In this document: positions 1 to 11,420 of the stretch, piece by piece | Layout of the letters: each line of letters starts with the position of its first letter | How positions within the stretch are numbered: position 1 is the first letter of the stretch | From: Corallium rubrum | Lineage: Eukaryota > Cnidaria > Anthozoa > Scleralcyonacea > Coralliidae | DNA length: 64,000 nt | NCBI GenBank assembly: GCA_964035015.1 | Contig: OZ035997.1 | Coordinates: 27,532,567-27,596,566, forward strand | Direction of reading: 5' to 3' | The notes under the pieces: generated by a model | Database searches by the model: none | What the model saw: the letters and a program-made list of their open reading frames with translations, nothing else | What the model was told of the DNA's origin: nothing | Made by a program: the position numbers and the translations under genes

Positions 1-182
1 CCACAAAATTTATACGAATTGTAAACCTTTTAGAAAACCCAATCCTGCATGTAATTAATGCCTTCCTTAAATAAACGTCTCCGAATCCTTGTTTATAAAA
101 TTCGGTCAGAAACTAGTCGTGAAAGTCTCAATATCTGCAATTTAAATCACACTGGCCGCTGTAATTGTCTGATTCTGAGTCC
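1..182. other. No recognised feature
   Basis: Unique-looking AT-rich sequence at the window edge. No credible coding frame or repeat structure was seen; it runs into the first (AT)n tract. Confidence 0.5.
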
Positions 183-224
183 ACAGTGCTATTATATATA
201 TATCTGCACTAGTATATATATATA

Positions 225-264
<40 letters not shown>
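183..264. repeat. (AT)n microsatellite
   Basis: Dinucleotide AT tract with one interruption near 203-210. Reading frames through it only encode alternating Tyr/Ile and are not genes. Confidence 0.95.
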
Positions 265-266
<2 letters not shown>

Positions 267-456
267 CATGCAAGATGTGCTGACGTACATTTTCGACTGA
301 AATGTATAATAAAATAGTTATTGAATTTGACCTTTTTGATATCAATACTTATCAAAGTCGGCTCAGACTGTATTATGAACCTCATCCACAAACTTCGAGC
401 CATGATAATTTTTTATATCAAATCAATAAAAAAGCCTCAAGCAATATTTTTTTGTA

Positions 457-466
457 TATGTATGTA

Positions 467-520
<54 letters not shown>
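457..520. repeat. (GT)n/(AT)n compound microsatellite
   Basis: A short TATG/GT run changes into a long AT run. It directly abuts the hairpin element that starts near 521, so that element probably inserted into the AT tract. Confidence 0.95.
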
Positions 521-525
<5 letters not shown>

Positions 526-800
526 CACGATTGAGTCGGTTTTCTTTGATGTACCGCGGGATATATACAGGTTATATCCCGTGAATAAATAATTAGATAA
601 AACTTGTGGATATAACTCGAAAAATCTTGATCGAAACTCTTCGAAATTGACGAAACCTTGTTCGAAAACCTCCTCAATCGTGATATAAGTCGGTTATATA
701 CCTCGAACTTGGGATATAAGTCATATATTGACCCTCGGGAACTTCGGCCCCTCGGGTCAATATATGACTTATATCCCGCGTTCTCGGTATATAACCTATA

Positions 801-812
<12 letters not shown>
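521..812. mobile_element. Double-hairpin MITE, copy 1
   Basis: The sequence folds as two consecutive hairpins: ATATCACGATTGAG pairs with its complement near 684-698, and GGTTATATACC pairs with the GGTATATAACC end near 797-808. A nearly identical copy lies at 19126-19412; I count two or three differences over about 285 bases. No coding capacity is visible. The short duplicated frames on both strands are palindrome shadows. The near-identity of two distant copies points to recent mobility. Confidence 0.8.

Positions 813-845
<33 letters not shown>
803..845. repeat. (AT)n microsatellite
   Basis: Pure AT dinucleotide tract separating two hairpin elements. Confidence 0.95.
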
Positions 846-847
<2 letters not shown>

Positions 848-849
<2 letters not shown>

Positions 850-992
850 TTGTTGACTGGCGCCGAGGGAAACATCGAGTTTTACGGACCCGAAGGCTTC
901 AATGTCACCCGAGGGCTTTAGCCCGAGGGTGACATTGAAGTCTGAGGAACCGTAAAACTCGATGTTTCTCGAGGCAAAAGTCAACAAGCGTT
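848..992. mobile_element. Hairpin element (GTTGACT termini)
   Basis: Inverted repeat about 145 bases long. CTTGTTGACT at the left pairs with AGTCAACAAG at the right, and AACATCGAGTTTTACGG pairs with CCGTAAAACTCGATGTT. The centre is itself palindromic (CCCGAGGGCTTTAGCCCGAGGG). It is a non-coding foldback/MITE-type unit. Confidence 0.75.
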
Positions 993-1324
993 TTGTTATA
1001 TACCAAAGCCTTTTAAAATACAAAATACCAAGTTGACTCGAAACTTGCAAAAGGCAGAAAGACTTACCAAAACACTTTGACTTTGTCTTCGTAAATAATT
1101 TCAATTCAACTAAACAAATACACCAGACTCAACAAGTACAAAGAACGGCTTTAAATTTATCCAGGTTTATAGATATTCTTTCCTTTGGAAAATGGATTAT
1201 TTCATAGCAAACAAGCTCGAAACAGCTCTTGTTTTCAAAATGTTCCGAAAAGTCCAGAGTTCTTGATCTGATGCAATAATCATTGTGTATTCACGTGAAC
1301 AACCCATGATTAAGCTTACGTCAG

Positions 1325-1402
1325 AGGGAAACATTGCACTGTTTCCTTCTTCGTTGTTGACGTCAGAAGGAAACAGTGCAATGTTTCCCTCGGCAGAAAG
1401 AA
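1325..1402. mobile_element. Short hairpin element
   Basis: GAGGGAAACATTGCACTGTTTCC is mirrored as its reverse complement about 40 bases later, leaving a small loop that contains a GACGTCAG copy. It resembles the neighbouring hairpin in its GAGGGAAACAT motif, so the two may be related units. Confidence 0.65.
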
Positions 1403-1507
1403 ACATTGAGTTTGTTGAACAACACGTGACCATGATTTGACCAATAGGATTTAATCTTTGGCAAACGAAAGTCTTTGGTATATAACAAATGGCATTTATA
1501 GACCTGG

Positions 1508-1596
1508 AGTGAGGGGAATTCGATGAAATATTACCCCGAGGTAGCCCTCGGGATATATCATCCCGAGGGGTAATATCTCATCGAATTCCCCGAGCG
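1508..1596. mobile_element. Short hairpin element (GGGGAATTCGATGA)
   Basis: GGGGAATTCGATGA near 1514 pairs with TCATCGAATTCCCC near 1578. The inner arms TTACCCCGAGG and CCTCGGGGTAA also pair. No coding content. Confidence 0.7.
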
Positions 1597-2087
1597 AAAG
1601 GTGTATAAATTATATATTATACCGAAACATACTTAATCTTTCCAAAAAAAGCTGAAATAATGTTAATAAAGTTCGCTTAGCTTAACTTTTGTCCGCTTTT
1701 CATGGTCTGTTTCCATTCTGTTGTCATCTCAAGGTTTCTGGATGCATTGTTTGTTGCTTTCTTTGTATTCCCTGAATCCTTATTTTCTTCTAACCTAACA
1801 ATCTTCTTGTCAGCATCTGAATGTTCAGGCCGAACCTTTTATTGTCTCGCCAAACTCCGCCATTGTTGACAGCTTCATTGAATCGTGCGTATTCCCCGCT
1901 GCAGCGGGGAATATTACTTTTGAGGGGGTAATTCGATGATTAATTGACTGGTCACATGGTACAAATCAAGCTTTCTGACTGGACAATTTACAGTTGATTT
2001 GATTTGTGTGATTTTGTTCACGGAATGTCGGAAAGTGCTCAAAACCATTAAGGTAGAGCGAATATAGTATAGTTTAAGTGGGATTAT
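1597..2087. other. Non-coding stretch
   Basis: No gene or clear repeat was identified. A GC-rich CCCGCTGCAGCGGG palindrome sits near 1896-1910, and a GGTAATTCGATGA motif near 1926 echoes the preceding hairpin element. Confidence 0.4.
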
Positions 2088-2745
2088 CTCAAAATGTTGA
2101 GTGTCGCAACCATAGGCGTAGAGTTTTGTTTTCGTCTAGGGGGGCTGAAGTGTTGAACAGGGCCTTTTTAAGAACTTTCCCGTGGGCGGCGTTTACAAGA
2201 AGGGACTCTTCTAGGGGGGTCCGGGGCCATGCGCCCCCGAAAATTTTTGAAATTTAGAGTCTTGGAAATGCCATTTCCTGCATTCTGAGGGGTGATTTTT
2301 AAGAACACTGAAGGTCATGAAATGTCATAAAATAGTTAAATACGATGTTGTGTTTACTTATCACTGTATTGCAATTGCTGGTGTGCGTCTTACGTTGCCG
2401 CCATGTTGGTTGACGATTTCAAAAGATTTTCATCATCTGCAATTATAATATAATATCACCCAACATGGCGAAAATATATTTGTCCTTCGAATCTCAAGGG
2501 ATTGGTTGCACACCACCTATATGGGTGCTTTTGGCTGACAGGAATGAGGCTAGCCTAACGAGTAACCTATAATTTGTGAATGGTGATTGATGAGTCAGTT
2601 GTTGAGATTTCTCCGGGGGACTAAAGCCCCCATACTCTACGCCTATGGTCGTAACTGTCCGTTTCACGCGCGGAGCGATCTTCGGCCTGAAGATCGCTAG
2701 CTCCGCGTAAAACTGACAGTCGCGACACTCAACATTTTGAGATAT
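2088..2745. mobile_element. Foldback element with TCTCAAAATGTTGAGTGTCG ends
   Basis: The left end TCTCAAAATGTTGAGTGTCG and the right end near 2722-2742 are reverse complements. The hAT-type element at 2111-2647 is nested in it. To its right, after a (TA)n spacer, the same sequence restarts in the opposite direction, so 2088-3190 is a larger imperfect palindrome. Confidence 0.75.
2111..2647. mobile_element. Non-autonomous hAT-type element
   Basis: The termini CATAGGCGTAGAG and CTCTACGCCTATG are inverted repeats. They are flanked by GTCGCAAC (2103-2110) and GTCGTAAC (2648-2655), a target duplication of 8 bp with one mismatch. An 8-bp duplication and GGCGTAG-type ends are typical of hAT-superfamily elements. 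The interior has no transposase. It contains a motif (ATGCCATTTCCTGCATTCTGAGG region) also present in the elements at 21316-21959 and 34294-34633. The 2395-2530 interior is also shared with 26640-26830. Confidence 0.75.
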
Positions 2746-3190
2746 ATATATATATATATCTCAAAATGTTGAGTGTCGCGACTGTCAGTTTCACGCGGAG
2801 CTAGTTCACGCAATCACCATTCACAAATTATAGGTTACTCGTTAGGCTAAAGTAACTGTTACAGCCTCATTCCTGTCAGCCAAAAGCACCCATATACAGT
2901 GATAAGTCAACCCAGTAAACACAACATCGAAAAATTGTTGAAATGTGTTGTATTTTAACTAGTTTTTATGACATTTCATGACCTTCAATGTTCTTAAAAA
3001 TCACCCCTCAGAATGCAGGAAATGGCATTTCCAAGACTCTAAATTTCAAAAATTTTCGAGGGGGCATGCCCCCGGACCCCCCTAGAAGAGTCCCTTTTTG
3101 TAAACGCCTTCCACGAGAACATTCTTAGAAAGGCCCTGTTCAGCACTTCAGCCCCCCTAGACGAAAACAAAACTCTACGCCTATGCTAGC
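2743..3190. mobile_element. Inverted second copy of the 2.1-kb element, truncated
   Basis: After a short (TA)n spacer the TCAAAATGTTGAGTGTCGCG end restarts. The rest matches 2111-2600 in reverse, ending in ACTCTACGCCTATG at about 3173-3186. Part of the interior seen in the first copy is missing. Together the copies form a head-to-head palindrome. Confidence 0.75.
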
Positions 3191-3191
3191 T

Positions 3192-3325
3192 ATACTGGTC
3201 ATAGGTAGAATATATACATTTTAAGACCAAACCGGGACCAGTTGCGTAAAATGCAACAGACCTTCCGGCAGGAATTGAACCCACGACCTTGCGATTCTAG
3301 TGCAACCACTGAGCCATGGAGGGCG
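3192..3325 (-). repeat. tRNA-derived SINE-like copy
   Basis: On the minus strand a box A-like TGGCTCAGTGGTTGCAC (complement of 3300-3316) is followed by a box B-like GGTTCAATTCC (complement of 3271-3281). This is the order and spacing of an RNA polymerase III internal promoter. The downstream part (CAACTGGTCCCGGTTTGG) is shared with the inverted copy at 3335-3460. It is not a functional tRNA gene because no acceptor-stem pairing is evident. Confidence 0.6.
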
Positions 3326-3334
3326 TTGCCGAGA

Positions 3335-3460
3335 GCATTGCACTTGAATCGCAAGGTCGTGAGTTCAATTCCTGCCGGAACGCCTGTGTAGTTGCATTTT
3401 TCGCAACTGGTCCCGGTTTGGTCTTAAAATGTATATACATGTATTCTACACTCGAATTTT
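3335..3460 (+). repeat. tRNA-derived SINE-like copy, inverted partner
   Basis: Contains AATCGCAAGGTCGTGAG followed by box B GTTCAATTCC (3363-3372), then the same CAACTGGTCCCGGTTTGGTC tail as the minus-strand copy. The box A part is degraded. The two copies form a palindrome of about 270 bases. Confidence 0.6.
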
Positions 3461-4139
3461 TCTTCACCCAAAATCCTTAGAACATACTATGTAATCGAGT
3501 GAAATGCCCAATATTACTTATAATATACTGGTCATAGACCACTATTGTAGTAGTCAAAGTCTCAAATAAAAAAATAATATAATGGTAGAACGACTAGTTG
3601 TTTAGTTAATGACACGTATATACGTGGGGTTTGCATGTTGCTGTAAATTAATTTTTGTGACAAAAGAAATTATATAAGATTTAATCTATTAAGTGGCTGT
3701 TAATTAAATTAATTAATTAGTTTTTAAAAAAAGTTTTTTTATTGTCCAAAATACTGAACTGACAACCGATTCCTTTTCTTTTTTTGTAGAAATCGTAAAC
3801 TATATTCTGAATGGTTATTATGTATTTTGGGCTACTTCTTTGTCTGATCATCACTGCAGCATACTAAACAAGGTATTTTCCAAAATTAAACAATTAATAT
3901 AAAGAGTTAAATATTAATTAATAGTAAACAAGATGCCTGCTCAGGCGTTCATTCGGGCTACGGATTTCTCAAAGTTTGGCGTAGCCTGCATGTGCGTACT
4001 CTAGCAAGATTATATGGCAATGGCATGCATGCAAAATTGCATAGATTTTAACAAATAGAATCTATGGTCTTATATGAACTGCAGCGGTGCAGGAAGCGCC
4101 GAAGGTTCGCTAATGTAGTATGTAAACTTAACAAGGTCG
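3461..4139. other. Non-coding stretch
   Basis: AT-rich sequence with TTAATTAA runs near 3700-3720. No gene, RNA or clear repeat end was recognised. Confidence 0.4.
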
Positions 4140-4330
4140 TTTTTCTGAAAATTAAACAACGGATCTAATATTAATAGTAGACAAAACCTATAGTGTCGGA
4201 TTCGGCAGATTCAAGCGATCATTTTGATAGGGAATTTATTTAAATTCGGACAAACAGAAAATATTTAAACATGTTTTGAAACACACGTTTCCAAATGTAG
4301 AACGGCTCTATATATAGTATTAATAGCAAT
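4140..4330 (+). repeat. Copy of the CAAAACCTATAGTG repeat family (left arm)
   Basis: The block with AGACAAAACCTATAGTG, CGGATTCGGCAGATTCAAGC and AACATGTTTTGAAACACA is the same sequence found inside the TA-flanked elements at 40840-40970 and, inverted, near 41235-41310. An inverted match lies at 6293-6440. 4140-6440 may therefore be one foldback element whose interior has been replaced or expanded by the tetranucleotide tract. Confidence 0.65.
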
Positions 4331-4354
4331 ACAATATACTACTTTGACAAGCCT

Positions 4355-4905
4355 TAGGGGCTATTTATATGAGAGGCGAGCCAGCCCGGTAAGCGGAATA
4401 GCCCGGCAAGCGAGATCTCACTGTGTAGTTATTCTCCTGTTAAAAATTCCTCTGTGTTTATATGGCCAAGCGGGCTAGCCCGGTTAGCGAGATCTCACTT
4501 GAAAGAGGCGAGATCTCGGTAAGCGGGATGGAAATTTCCCATGTAAACGGTCGCTAACCGGGCTGGCCCGCTTACCGGGATGATTTTTCAAAGGGATGCC
4601 GACGCCATCTATTGTCGTTGTTGTAAAATCATCCCGGTAGGCGTGATGAAATTCGTTCATATAAACGCGAGCCAGAAATCATCCCGCTTAAGCCTAGTTT
4701 ACACGGGCAATTTTTCTTTGGCAATTTTCAACTTGACAAGTTTTATTTGCCCGTGTGTATGAGGAAACATGGCAAGTTTTTCCTTGACAAGTCTCCCTTT
4801 TGAAAAGCTGGCATGCCAGCTTTTCAACAAGTAGACTTGTCAAGGAAAAACTTGTCAAGGAAAAATTGCTCGTGTAAACTAGGCTTTACCGGGCTATCCC
4901 GGTAA
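4355..4905. mobile_element. CCCGGTAAGCGG foldback region with nested hairpin
   Basis: Repeated CCCGGTAAGCGG / CCGCTTACCGGG motifs in both orientations form several overlapping hairpins (4378-4400, 4465-4500, 4555-4585, 4895-4907). Nested in it at about 4688-4887 is a separate hairpin: AAGCCTAGTTTACACGGGCAA pairs with its near-complement at the right end, and the centre is AAAGCTGGCATGCCAGCTTT. GGCTATTTATATGAG-type ends resemble the hairpins near 9409 and 12080. Confidence 0.65.
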
Positions 4906-5742
<837 letters not shown>

Positions 5743-5745
5743 ATT

Positions 5746-6292
5746 GATTATAAGTGTGGGCGGGGGAAATGACAGAAAAGGGCAAAACCCCGCCAAATCT
5801 TTTACAGAGAAAGAAAATTTCGCTAATTGCCTCTACTAAAATTGATGTCGGCGGCTTGCGTTTTATCCAATTTTTTCCAAACTTTGCCACAATGTTGAGC
5901 AACAGTAAAGGAATAAAACCGTGTTCGCATTTTAGATTTAGTGCAATATTTCCAAAAATATGCATATATCTTCTATCGTTTTTACCAAATCAAGATGAGT
6001 CAACTTGCCCATTTAATATCAAAGCAAATACAATACCTGTCAAAAAATGCGAACACGGTTTTGTTCTTTGATTATTTGAGATGAGAAATGTGATGTTTTG
6101 GAAGCTTCTGTCTGAGTGAAACCAGAACCGCCGATATCTCCTGGTGCAAAGGGCGCTATTATTTAAAAAGCACCTCGTAGCAACTGCAGTTTTTAAATGT
6201 GTAGAATTTTTAGCTTCTGCAGTGATTTATCATTGTGCTTGCCAAATATGGGAGACAAAACTCAAAAATTGAGCGCGCGGTGATTATTTTGA
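5746..6292. mobile_element. Region with a hairpin MITE at 5911-6070
   Basis: AAACCGTGTTCGCATTTT near 5917 pairs with AAAATGCGAACACGGTTT near 6045, giving a hairpin of about 150-160 bases with an unpaired middle. The rest of the stretch has no recognised gene or repeat. Confidence 0.5.
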
Positions 6293-6440
6293 TGAAATAA
6301 ATAGCTATAAATAAATTCTATATCGAAATGATCGCTTATAAATCTGGCGAATCCAGCACTATAGGTTTTGTGTATCATATTGAAAGTATTAAAATCCGTT
6401 GTTATTCGGAAAAACGGGCTTCTTGCTTTGTTTACATCAG
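6293..6440 (-). repeat. Copy of the CAAAACCTATAGTG repeat family (right arm)
   Basis: ATATCGAAATGATCGCTT, AATCCAGCACTATAGGTTTTG and AAAGTATTAAAATCCGTTGTTATTCG are the reverse complement of the family block at 4140-4330. They match the copies inside the 13.5-kb element closely. It is the opposite arm of the same putative element. Confidence 0.65.
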
Positions 6441-6456
6441 CTGATCAGCAAATACT

Positions 6457-6558
6457 AATTAAGATAATTAATTAGATTATTAAGATAATTAATTAGATTA
6501 TTAAGATAATTAATTAGATTATTAAGATAATTAATTAGATCATTAAGATAATTAGTTG
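6457..6558. repeat. 21-bp tandem repeat, about five copies
   Basis: TTAAGATAATTAATTAGATT plus one A repeats head to tail about five times; the last unit is diverged. Nothing indicates function. Confidence 0.85.
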
Positions 6559-8124
6559 AATTGTGCTGTGCACAGGCTGACCTGGCGTCTTGTTTATTAC
6601 ATGATTAGCCTGCATGTTCAATTCCTAGACAAAATCGTAGACATTAAATTTAGTTTACTATGAAATAATATATATTTATAGAATGAATCACAGTTTGTTA
6701 TCAAGAGTGGAAAGGATTGGAGTTATCCGAACACAATATATCTTACGGTAATCATATATATTATATATGAACTGGATAAAATGATGTTACGAAACCGGAA
6801 ACAATGTTTGCACAACTTGCTAATGCACTAACGGGTGGTCCCACATGGCTAAAATCAGACACTATACTGAACTTAGTGATATTACATTTCTTTGTTGTGT
6901 AAAAGAGTACTGTTTGGATGTTTGGTCATGCATGCTAATTTGGAAAAAAAATAGAAATTTGCGCTGTTAGAGGCCAAAATTAGAAATTTCCCCTGTTTGG
7001 TGGAAATTAGAGATTAAATATTACCCGGTGAGAACAAAAGAAACCGAGTGAATCATAGTAATTATACTCTATATAGTTATGTATCGTTTTAAATTATTTC
7101 GCTTGCGCCCATGCTCACTATTTCTATAAATCGCAGGGAAGATTTTCAAATACCTTAATTATATAATTTTGGCTAAAAATAAAAGCTATTCTCAATATTA
7201 ATTATACATTATACTATACTTAATTAATCTTATTTATTTCATATGTTTGCGTTTCTTAGATTCTTCCTCTTCCACAAAAGTCAAAGTTTTCAGTAGTTTT
7301 ATCTCAGTACACACCACAGATCAGTGAGACCACTATATCTCCAGCTAATGTTGCCAAATAAATAATTCGCCAAATAAATATATATATGAAGAAAGAAACA
7401 AAATATAAACAGTGAAAATTTTAAATAAATAATCTACAATCACGATTCCTGCTTTCTGTAATTATTATGTTTCTAGCCGGTTTGTCTCTTGACTTATTTG
7501 TTGTTTTGTTACTCGCGCGGTTACTGCAACATGCGACTTTGGAGTGATTGCCTGGGGCAAGAGACCATTTTGGGGAGTGACAGGGAACTTTAATATCGAG
7601 GCAAAAATCTGATGAAACATCATGATTAAAAACATCAAAAGGTTGTGAACGAAAGTTGGAACTTCTATGGCTACTCTCGTACAAGTCTTTTCCAAAGTTT
7701 ACTATTGTCTAAATTGATAAGTTGACGACGGCAAGCATGGTATACATAACATTACTGTTGCAACGTCTGTACCAGTTCGATCCACTGGCGTGTACGCAAT
7801 CACTCCCAGCCAACATTACTAAACTTATTAAAGTCAAGGCCGAGGCAAGGCCAGGCCATAACACAAAATGTCGCTCACTTTAATTTTTTTTAAACCACAA
7901 GAACGAAACAGGCCATCTTATAATTTTTGCAATATGCTCTCAACCAATAAGAGGCCCCCATCAGGGCCAAGACCTTGTTTTCGACATTTTGTTTTTGTCC
8001 GCCTGTATCTTGCCCTTATCCTTACAAATGGCGCCCCCTGGGGACGAGGTTGAATTTTCCTCCGTCTGTATGCCAACCATATCGTACCCATCCATAAACA
8101 TGAAATTATATTTAGCATATACCT
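6559..8124. other. Non-coding stretch
   Basis: About 1.5 kb without a convincing gene, RNA or repeat. Short open frames near 7421-7695 and 7868-8151 show no recognisable domain or splice context and look like chance. Confidence 0.4.
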
Positions 8125-8185
8125 CGCAGGTGAATAGTGCTTTTCACGCAATCTGATTGGTTCCTCTAGCTCGGGATATCCTGCA

Positions 8186-8875
8186 CCTGACTCGTCCCCA
8201 GTCGTCTATTTTATTTAAAAAGTCTATATTAAAGCCAATAAAATTATAACTATAGAAGATAATAAAAACATAGAATAATTGTGAATGATTGTGAGATCAG
8301 TATAAAAACATAGAATAATTGTGTAAAATTATAACTGTAGAAGATAATAAAAACATAGAATAATTGTGAATAATTGTGAGATCAGTATAAAAACATAGAA
8401 TAATTGTGTAAAATTATAACTATAGAAGATAATAAAAACAAGTGATGGACGTGAGTGTTTCGTTTCGGAGAATAATTGTGAATAATTGTGAGATCAGTTG
8501 TCGCGTGGAACACGCGTGGTACGGTGAGGCGCGCGGAGGAGGAGCCTCACCGTACCACGCGTGTTATTTATCATATGCGTGTTCCACGCAACAACTGGTC
8601 TCACAATTATATTCACAATTATTCTGTTTTTATTATCTTCTATAGTTATAATTTTACACGATTATTTTATGTTTTTATACTGATCTCACAATTATTCTAT
8701 GTTTTTATTATCTTCTATAGTTATAATTTTACACGATTATTTTATGTTTTTATACTGATCTCACAATTATTCTATGTTTTTATTATCTTCTATAGTTATA
8801 ATTTTATTGGCTTTAATTTTGACTTTTTAATAAAATAGACGACTGGGGACGAGTCAGATCCTGCACTATTCACCT
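8186..8875. mobile_element. 690-bp foldback element with internal subrepeats
   Basis: The arms pair almost end to end. CGTCCCCAGTCGTCTATTTTA at the left matches TAAAATAGACGACTGGGGACG at the right. The arms carry two to three copies of a subrepeat of about 110 bases (ATAGAAGATAATAAAAACAT, AATTGTGAGATCAGTATAAAA). The centre near 8500-8590 is a strong GC-rich hairpin (ACGGTGAGGC / GCCTCACCGT). A short TGAATAGTGC / GCACTATTCA pair lies just outside, with extra bases only on the left. Confidence 0.8.
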
Positions 8876-8879
8876 GCGG

Positions 8880-9408
8880 GCTAAACAAAATGGCGGCCAG
8901 TTTTGCTTTCTTTGCTGAAGCTGGAGATTTTTTTGATAAACAAGGCTGACGTAATAGAATAATGAGAAAAGTCAACAAAATTAAGTAGAAGAGCGTCCGC
9001 AGGTATATGTTTCTTTACAATTTTCTAGCCTGATTAATATATTCAAAAGTTGTAAAAACTGTTTTGCCGACAAATATCGAGTATGCCAAGTTGCTTGAGG
9101 CCTTGTCTTGTATGAAAATACCGAAAAATATAAGAATGTTAAACTTGTTATTTCATTTACGAGGTATATGCTAAAACATTATTTACCTCAGTGTCAGTGA
9201 GTACTGAGCGCCCTGGTAGAACGGGAAAACAGTAAACTTAATTTCATTGTCCTGCGCGCATTGTGCAATGTGTTCACTGGCTGGCAGAATGCGGTATTTA
9301 CTATTTACTGTCCCTAATGTGTTGTCTGTGTAAAGTCATTCTTTTCTTGAGGACTCACGTTTGTTACGACCTTCAATCCAAATAACCCATCAATAAACTC
9401 GTGGGGGG
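8880..9408. other. Non-coding stretch
   Basis: No gene or clear repeat was recognised; AAAATGGCGGCCAG near 8887 is a motif common at MITE borders in this window. Confidence 0.35.
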
Positions 9409-9645
9409 CTGTTTACATGAGCCCGGTTAACCGGGCTAGCCCTGCGCACGCGATTGATTAGGATCGTAGCTACTGTGGTTTTGAAACTCGCATAAACTAA
9501 ATTTACAAAGAAGAATTGTTTAGTTTAGATGTAAACGAATCCTAACGACGATTAAAATCTCCTTTTGCGGCCAAGGAAGGAATTTCGTGACACGAGTCAG
9601 CCCGGTCAGCTGGGTTAGCCCGGCTCATGTAAATCAGCCACTTAA
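9409..9645. mobile_element. Hairpin MITE (GCTGTTTACATGAGCC ends)
   Basis: GGCTGTTTACATGAGCCCGG at the left and CCGGCTCATGTAAATCAGCC at the right are inverted repeats about 200 bases apart. The CCGGTTAACCGGGCTAGCCC segment resembles the family near 4355-4905 and 12080-12215. Confidence 0.65.
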
Positions 9646-9829
9646 AAACCTTAGGTCGAAGGTTTATCAGCTCTTAACATGATGTAGTTTTAGCTAACTT
9701 ACTTGGCGTTTTAGAAGTAATTTACATAATTCGTGTCCGTTCTGTATACAGGGATACCCCAATACAGAACGGCCACTAGCTCGTTCTTTAAGTAGAACAT
9801 ATATATAAGGATCTTAGGGGTAGTTTTAT

Positions 9830-10870
9830 TAAGAGAGGTTTTAAAAAGAGTCTAATTGATGAGCAGTTTATTAAAGCCAAAGCGAAAAGAAGGGCCAATC
9901 TCCTTAGTCAAGATACCAGAAATCTGACTGGAAAATGGAAAATTTAAGGTGATAGAATGCCTTTACTAGTTGTTAATTTCCACTCAGTGTTGTCAGGTAT
10001 ATAGGTTGAATTATAGATTCGCTTTGGCCAGGCTTTGGCCCATCTTACAGGTGTCGGATGATATAAAAAGAATCATGAAAAGTCCATAGTTGCATTTAGA
10101 AAGTCCAGCAGAAATCTCATATAAGGATGCATTAGTTAGATCTAAACTTAAAAAAATGAGATAAATATTAGATGAACAAATGTGGTAAATCACGTTGTAA
10201 AATATGTGCTTTTGTTGAAGAAGGTTGTGAATTTAAAGGAGAAAATCGTAAATTTCGAATTAAATTCTCCTTTATTTGTGGTTGTCGGAGTGGTTTACCT
10301 CATTTTGTGTAAAAGATATAAGAAGAAGTATGTGGGTAGTACCATTACTTCTTTCAGACAAAGGTTTCAAGTGCCTGTCACCTCTACAGGGATTTAATAT
10401 ATTTAAGATGTTTGGAACATTCTGCGAAGAAATGTAATATATTTTCTCAGAGAAAAACTTAATCTTCATGGACTTTTTCACTATCAAAGTTACCGGATAT
10501 GACGTCAACCAGAACTTGCAAACCGGTTTTGTTTTTTTTTCAATTTCACGAGTAGTCCTGGTAGACGTCACATCCGGTAACTTTGACAGTGAAAAAGTCC
10601 ATGAAGATGATGTTTTTGTCTGAGGGGATATATTACATTTTTTCTCAGAATGTTCCAAATCTCATAAATATATTAAATCCCTGTAGAGGTGATAGGCACT
10701 TTAATAATCATAAGAGCAGTGTTATTAGGTTTGGAAAGGGATAGCGGTATATACCTGGCTGGAGTAGCATTTATAAATTATATGCGCATTTCTATGTGGA
10801 AGGACATGATGAGGGCGGTTCTACTAAACACCAGCGCGGACGTCCACGGCTACCATTCTAACCGGCCGTA
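9830..10870 (+). pseudogene. Penelope-like retroelement fragment with GIY-YIG domain, broken
   Basis: Conceptual translation gives KCGKSRCKIC (about 10173-10211) in one frame, then a frameshift into VVYLILCKRYKKKYVGST (about 10278-10340). This is the zinc-knuckle-like linker and the start of a GIY-YIG endonuclease domain as found at the C-terminus of Penelope-like elements. Upstream, about 9835-9945, an ESLIDEQFIKAKAKRR-like segment also fits this class. The domain is interrupted after RQRF by the MITE at 10380-10700. It appears to resume beyond it (about 10705-10830). There are several frameshifts and stops, so it is dead. The reverse-transcriptase core is absent. Confidence 0.65.
10380..10700. 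mobile_element. Palindromic MITE, TTAA-type
   Basis: The ends AGTGCCTGTCACCTCTACAG and CTGTAGAGGTGATAGGCACT are inverted repeats, and the whole 321 bases fold back (core TCATGGACTTTTTCACT / AGTGAAAAAGTCCATGA). Flanks are TTCA on the left and TTAA on the right, compatible with a decayed TTAA duplication as made by piggyBac/Kolobok-type elements. It splits the Penelope-like coding sequence. Confidence 0.75.
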
Positions 10871-10954
10871 ACTAATACTTATAATAAATTAGTTCATATT
10901 TAAAGATTTAAAGAGAAATTTTACTGAAAACTTTATTTATACCATAGTTTTCGA

Positions 10955-11420
10955 TGGCGGTATGATGGTCCCAATAGACCTTTTCACCAATAGCGGTGCC
11001 ATCTTGAATTCGCAATGCATTATGGTCTATCCAGGGTAGCAAGCTCCATTAAAAGGGCGATTGCTTAGTGTTGAGACATAATGTGGTAATTTTTTCTTGA
11101 TAAACACTTTCATGGCATCAATGTCTAGATATGATCGTTGTCATATTGGTAAAAGCAATAGTTTTCGTACGTATAAGGATACATTTGTCATAAATCTATC
11201 CTTACACGTCCGAGAATTGTTGTTTTTAATATGACAATTATTATATTTAGATATTGTTGCCACGAAAGTATTTATAAAGAAAAAATTACCGCACTGTGTC
11301 TCAACACTACGCAATCTCCCTTTTAATTAAGCTTGCTACCTTGGATAGACCATAATGCATTGCGAATTCAAGATGGCGCCGCTATTGGTGAAAAGGTCTA
11401 TGGCAGATACGACCATATAC
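10955..11420. mobile_element. Palindromic MITE (TAGACCTTTTCACCAATAGC)
   Basis: ATAGACCTTTTCACCAATAG near 10974 pairs with its complement near 11380-11402. Inner arms AATGCATTATGGTCTATCC and TGAGACATAATGTGGTAATT also have partners at 11338-11362 and 11287-11310. The middle (about 11120-11260) is partly self-complementary. No coding content. Confidence 0.75.

Noticed and set aside
3255-3325. tRNA gene
   Set aside because: Box A and B are present but no acceptor stem or full cloverleaf could be formed, and an inverted copy shares non-tRNA sequence, so a SINE is more likely.
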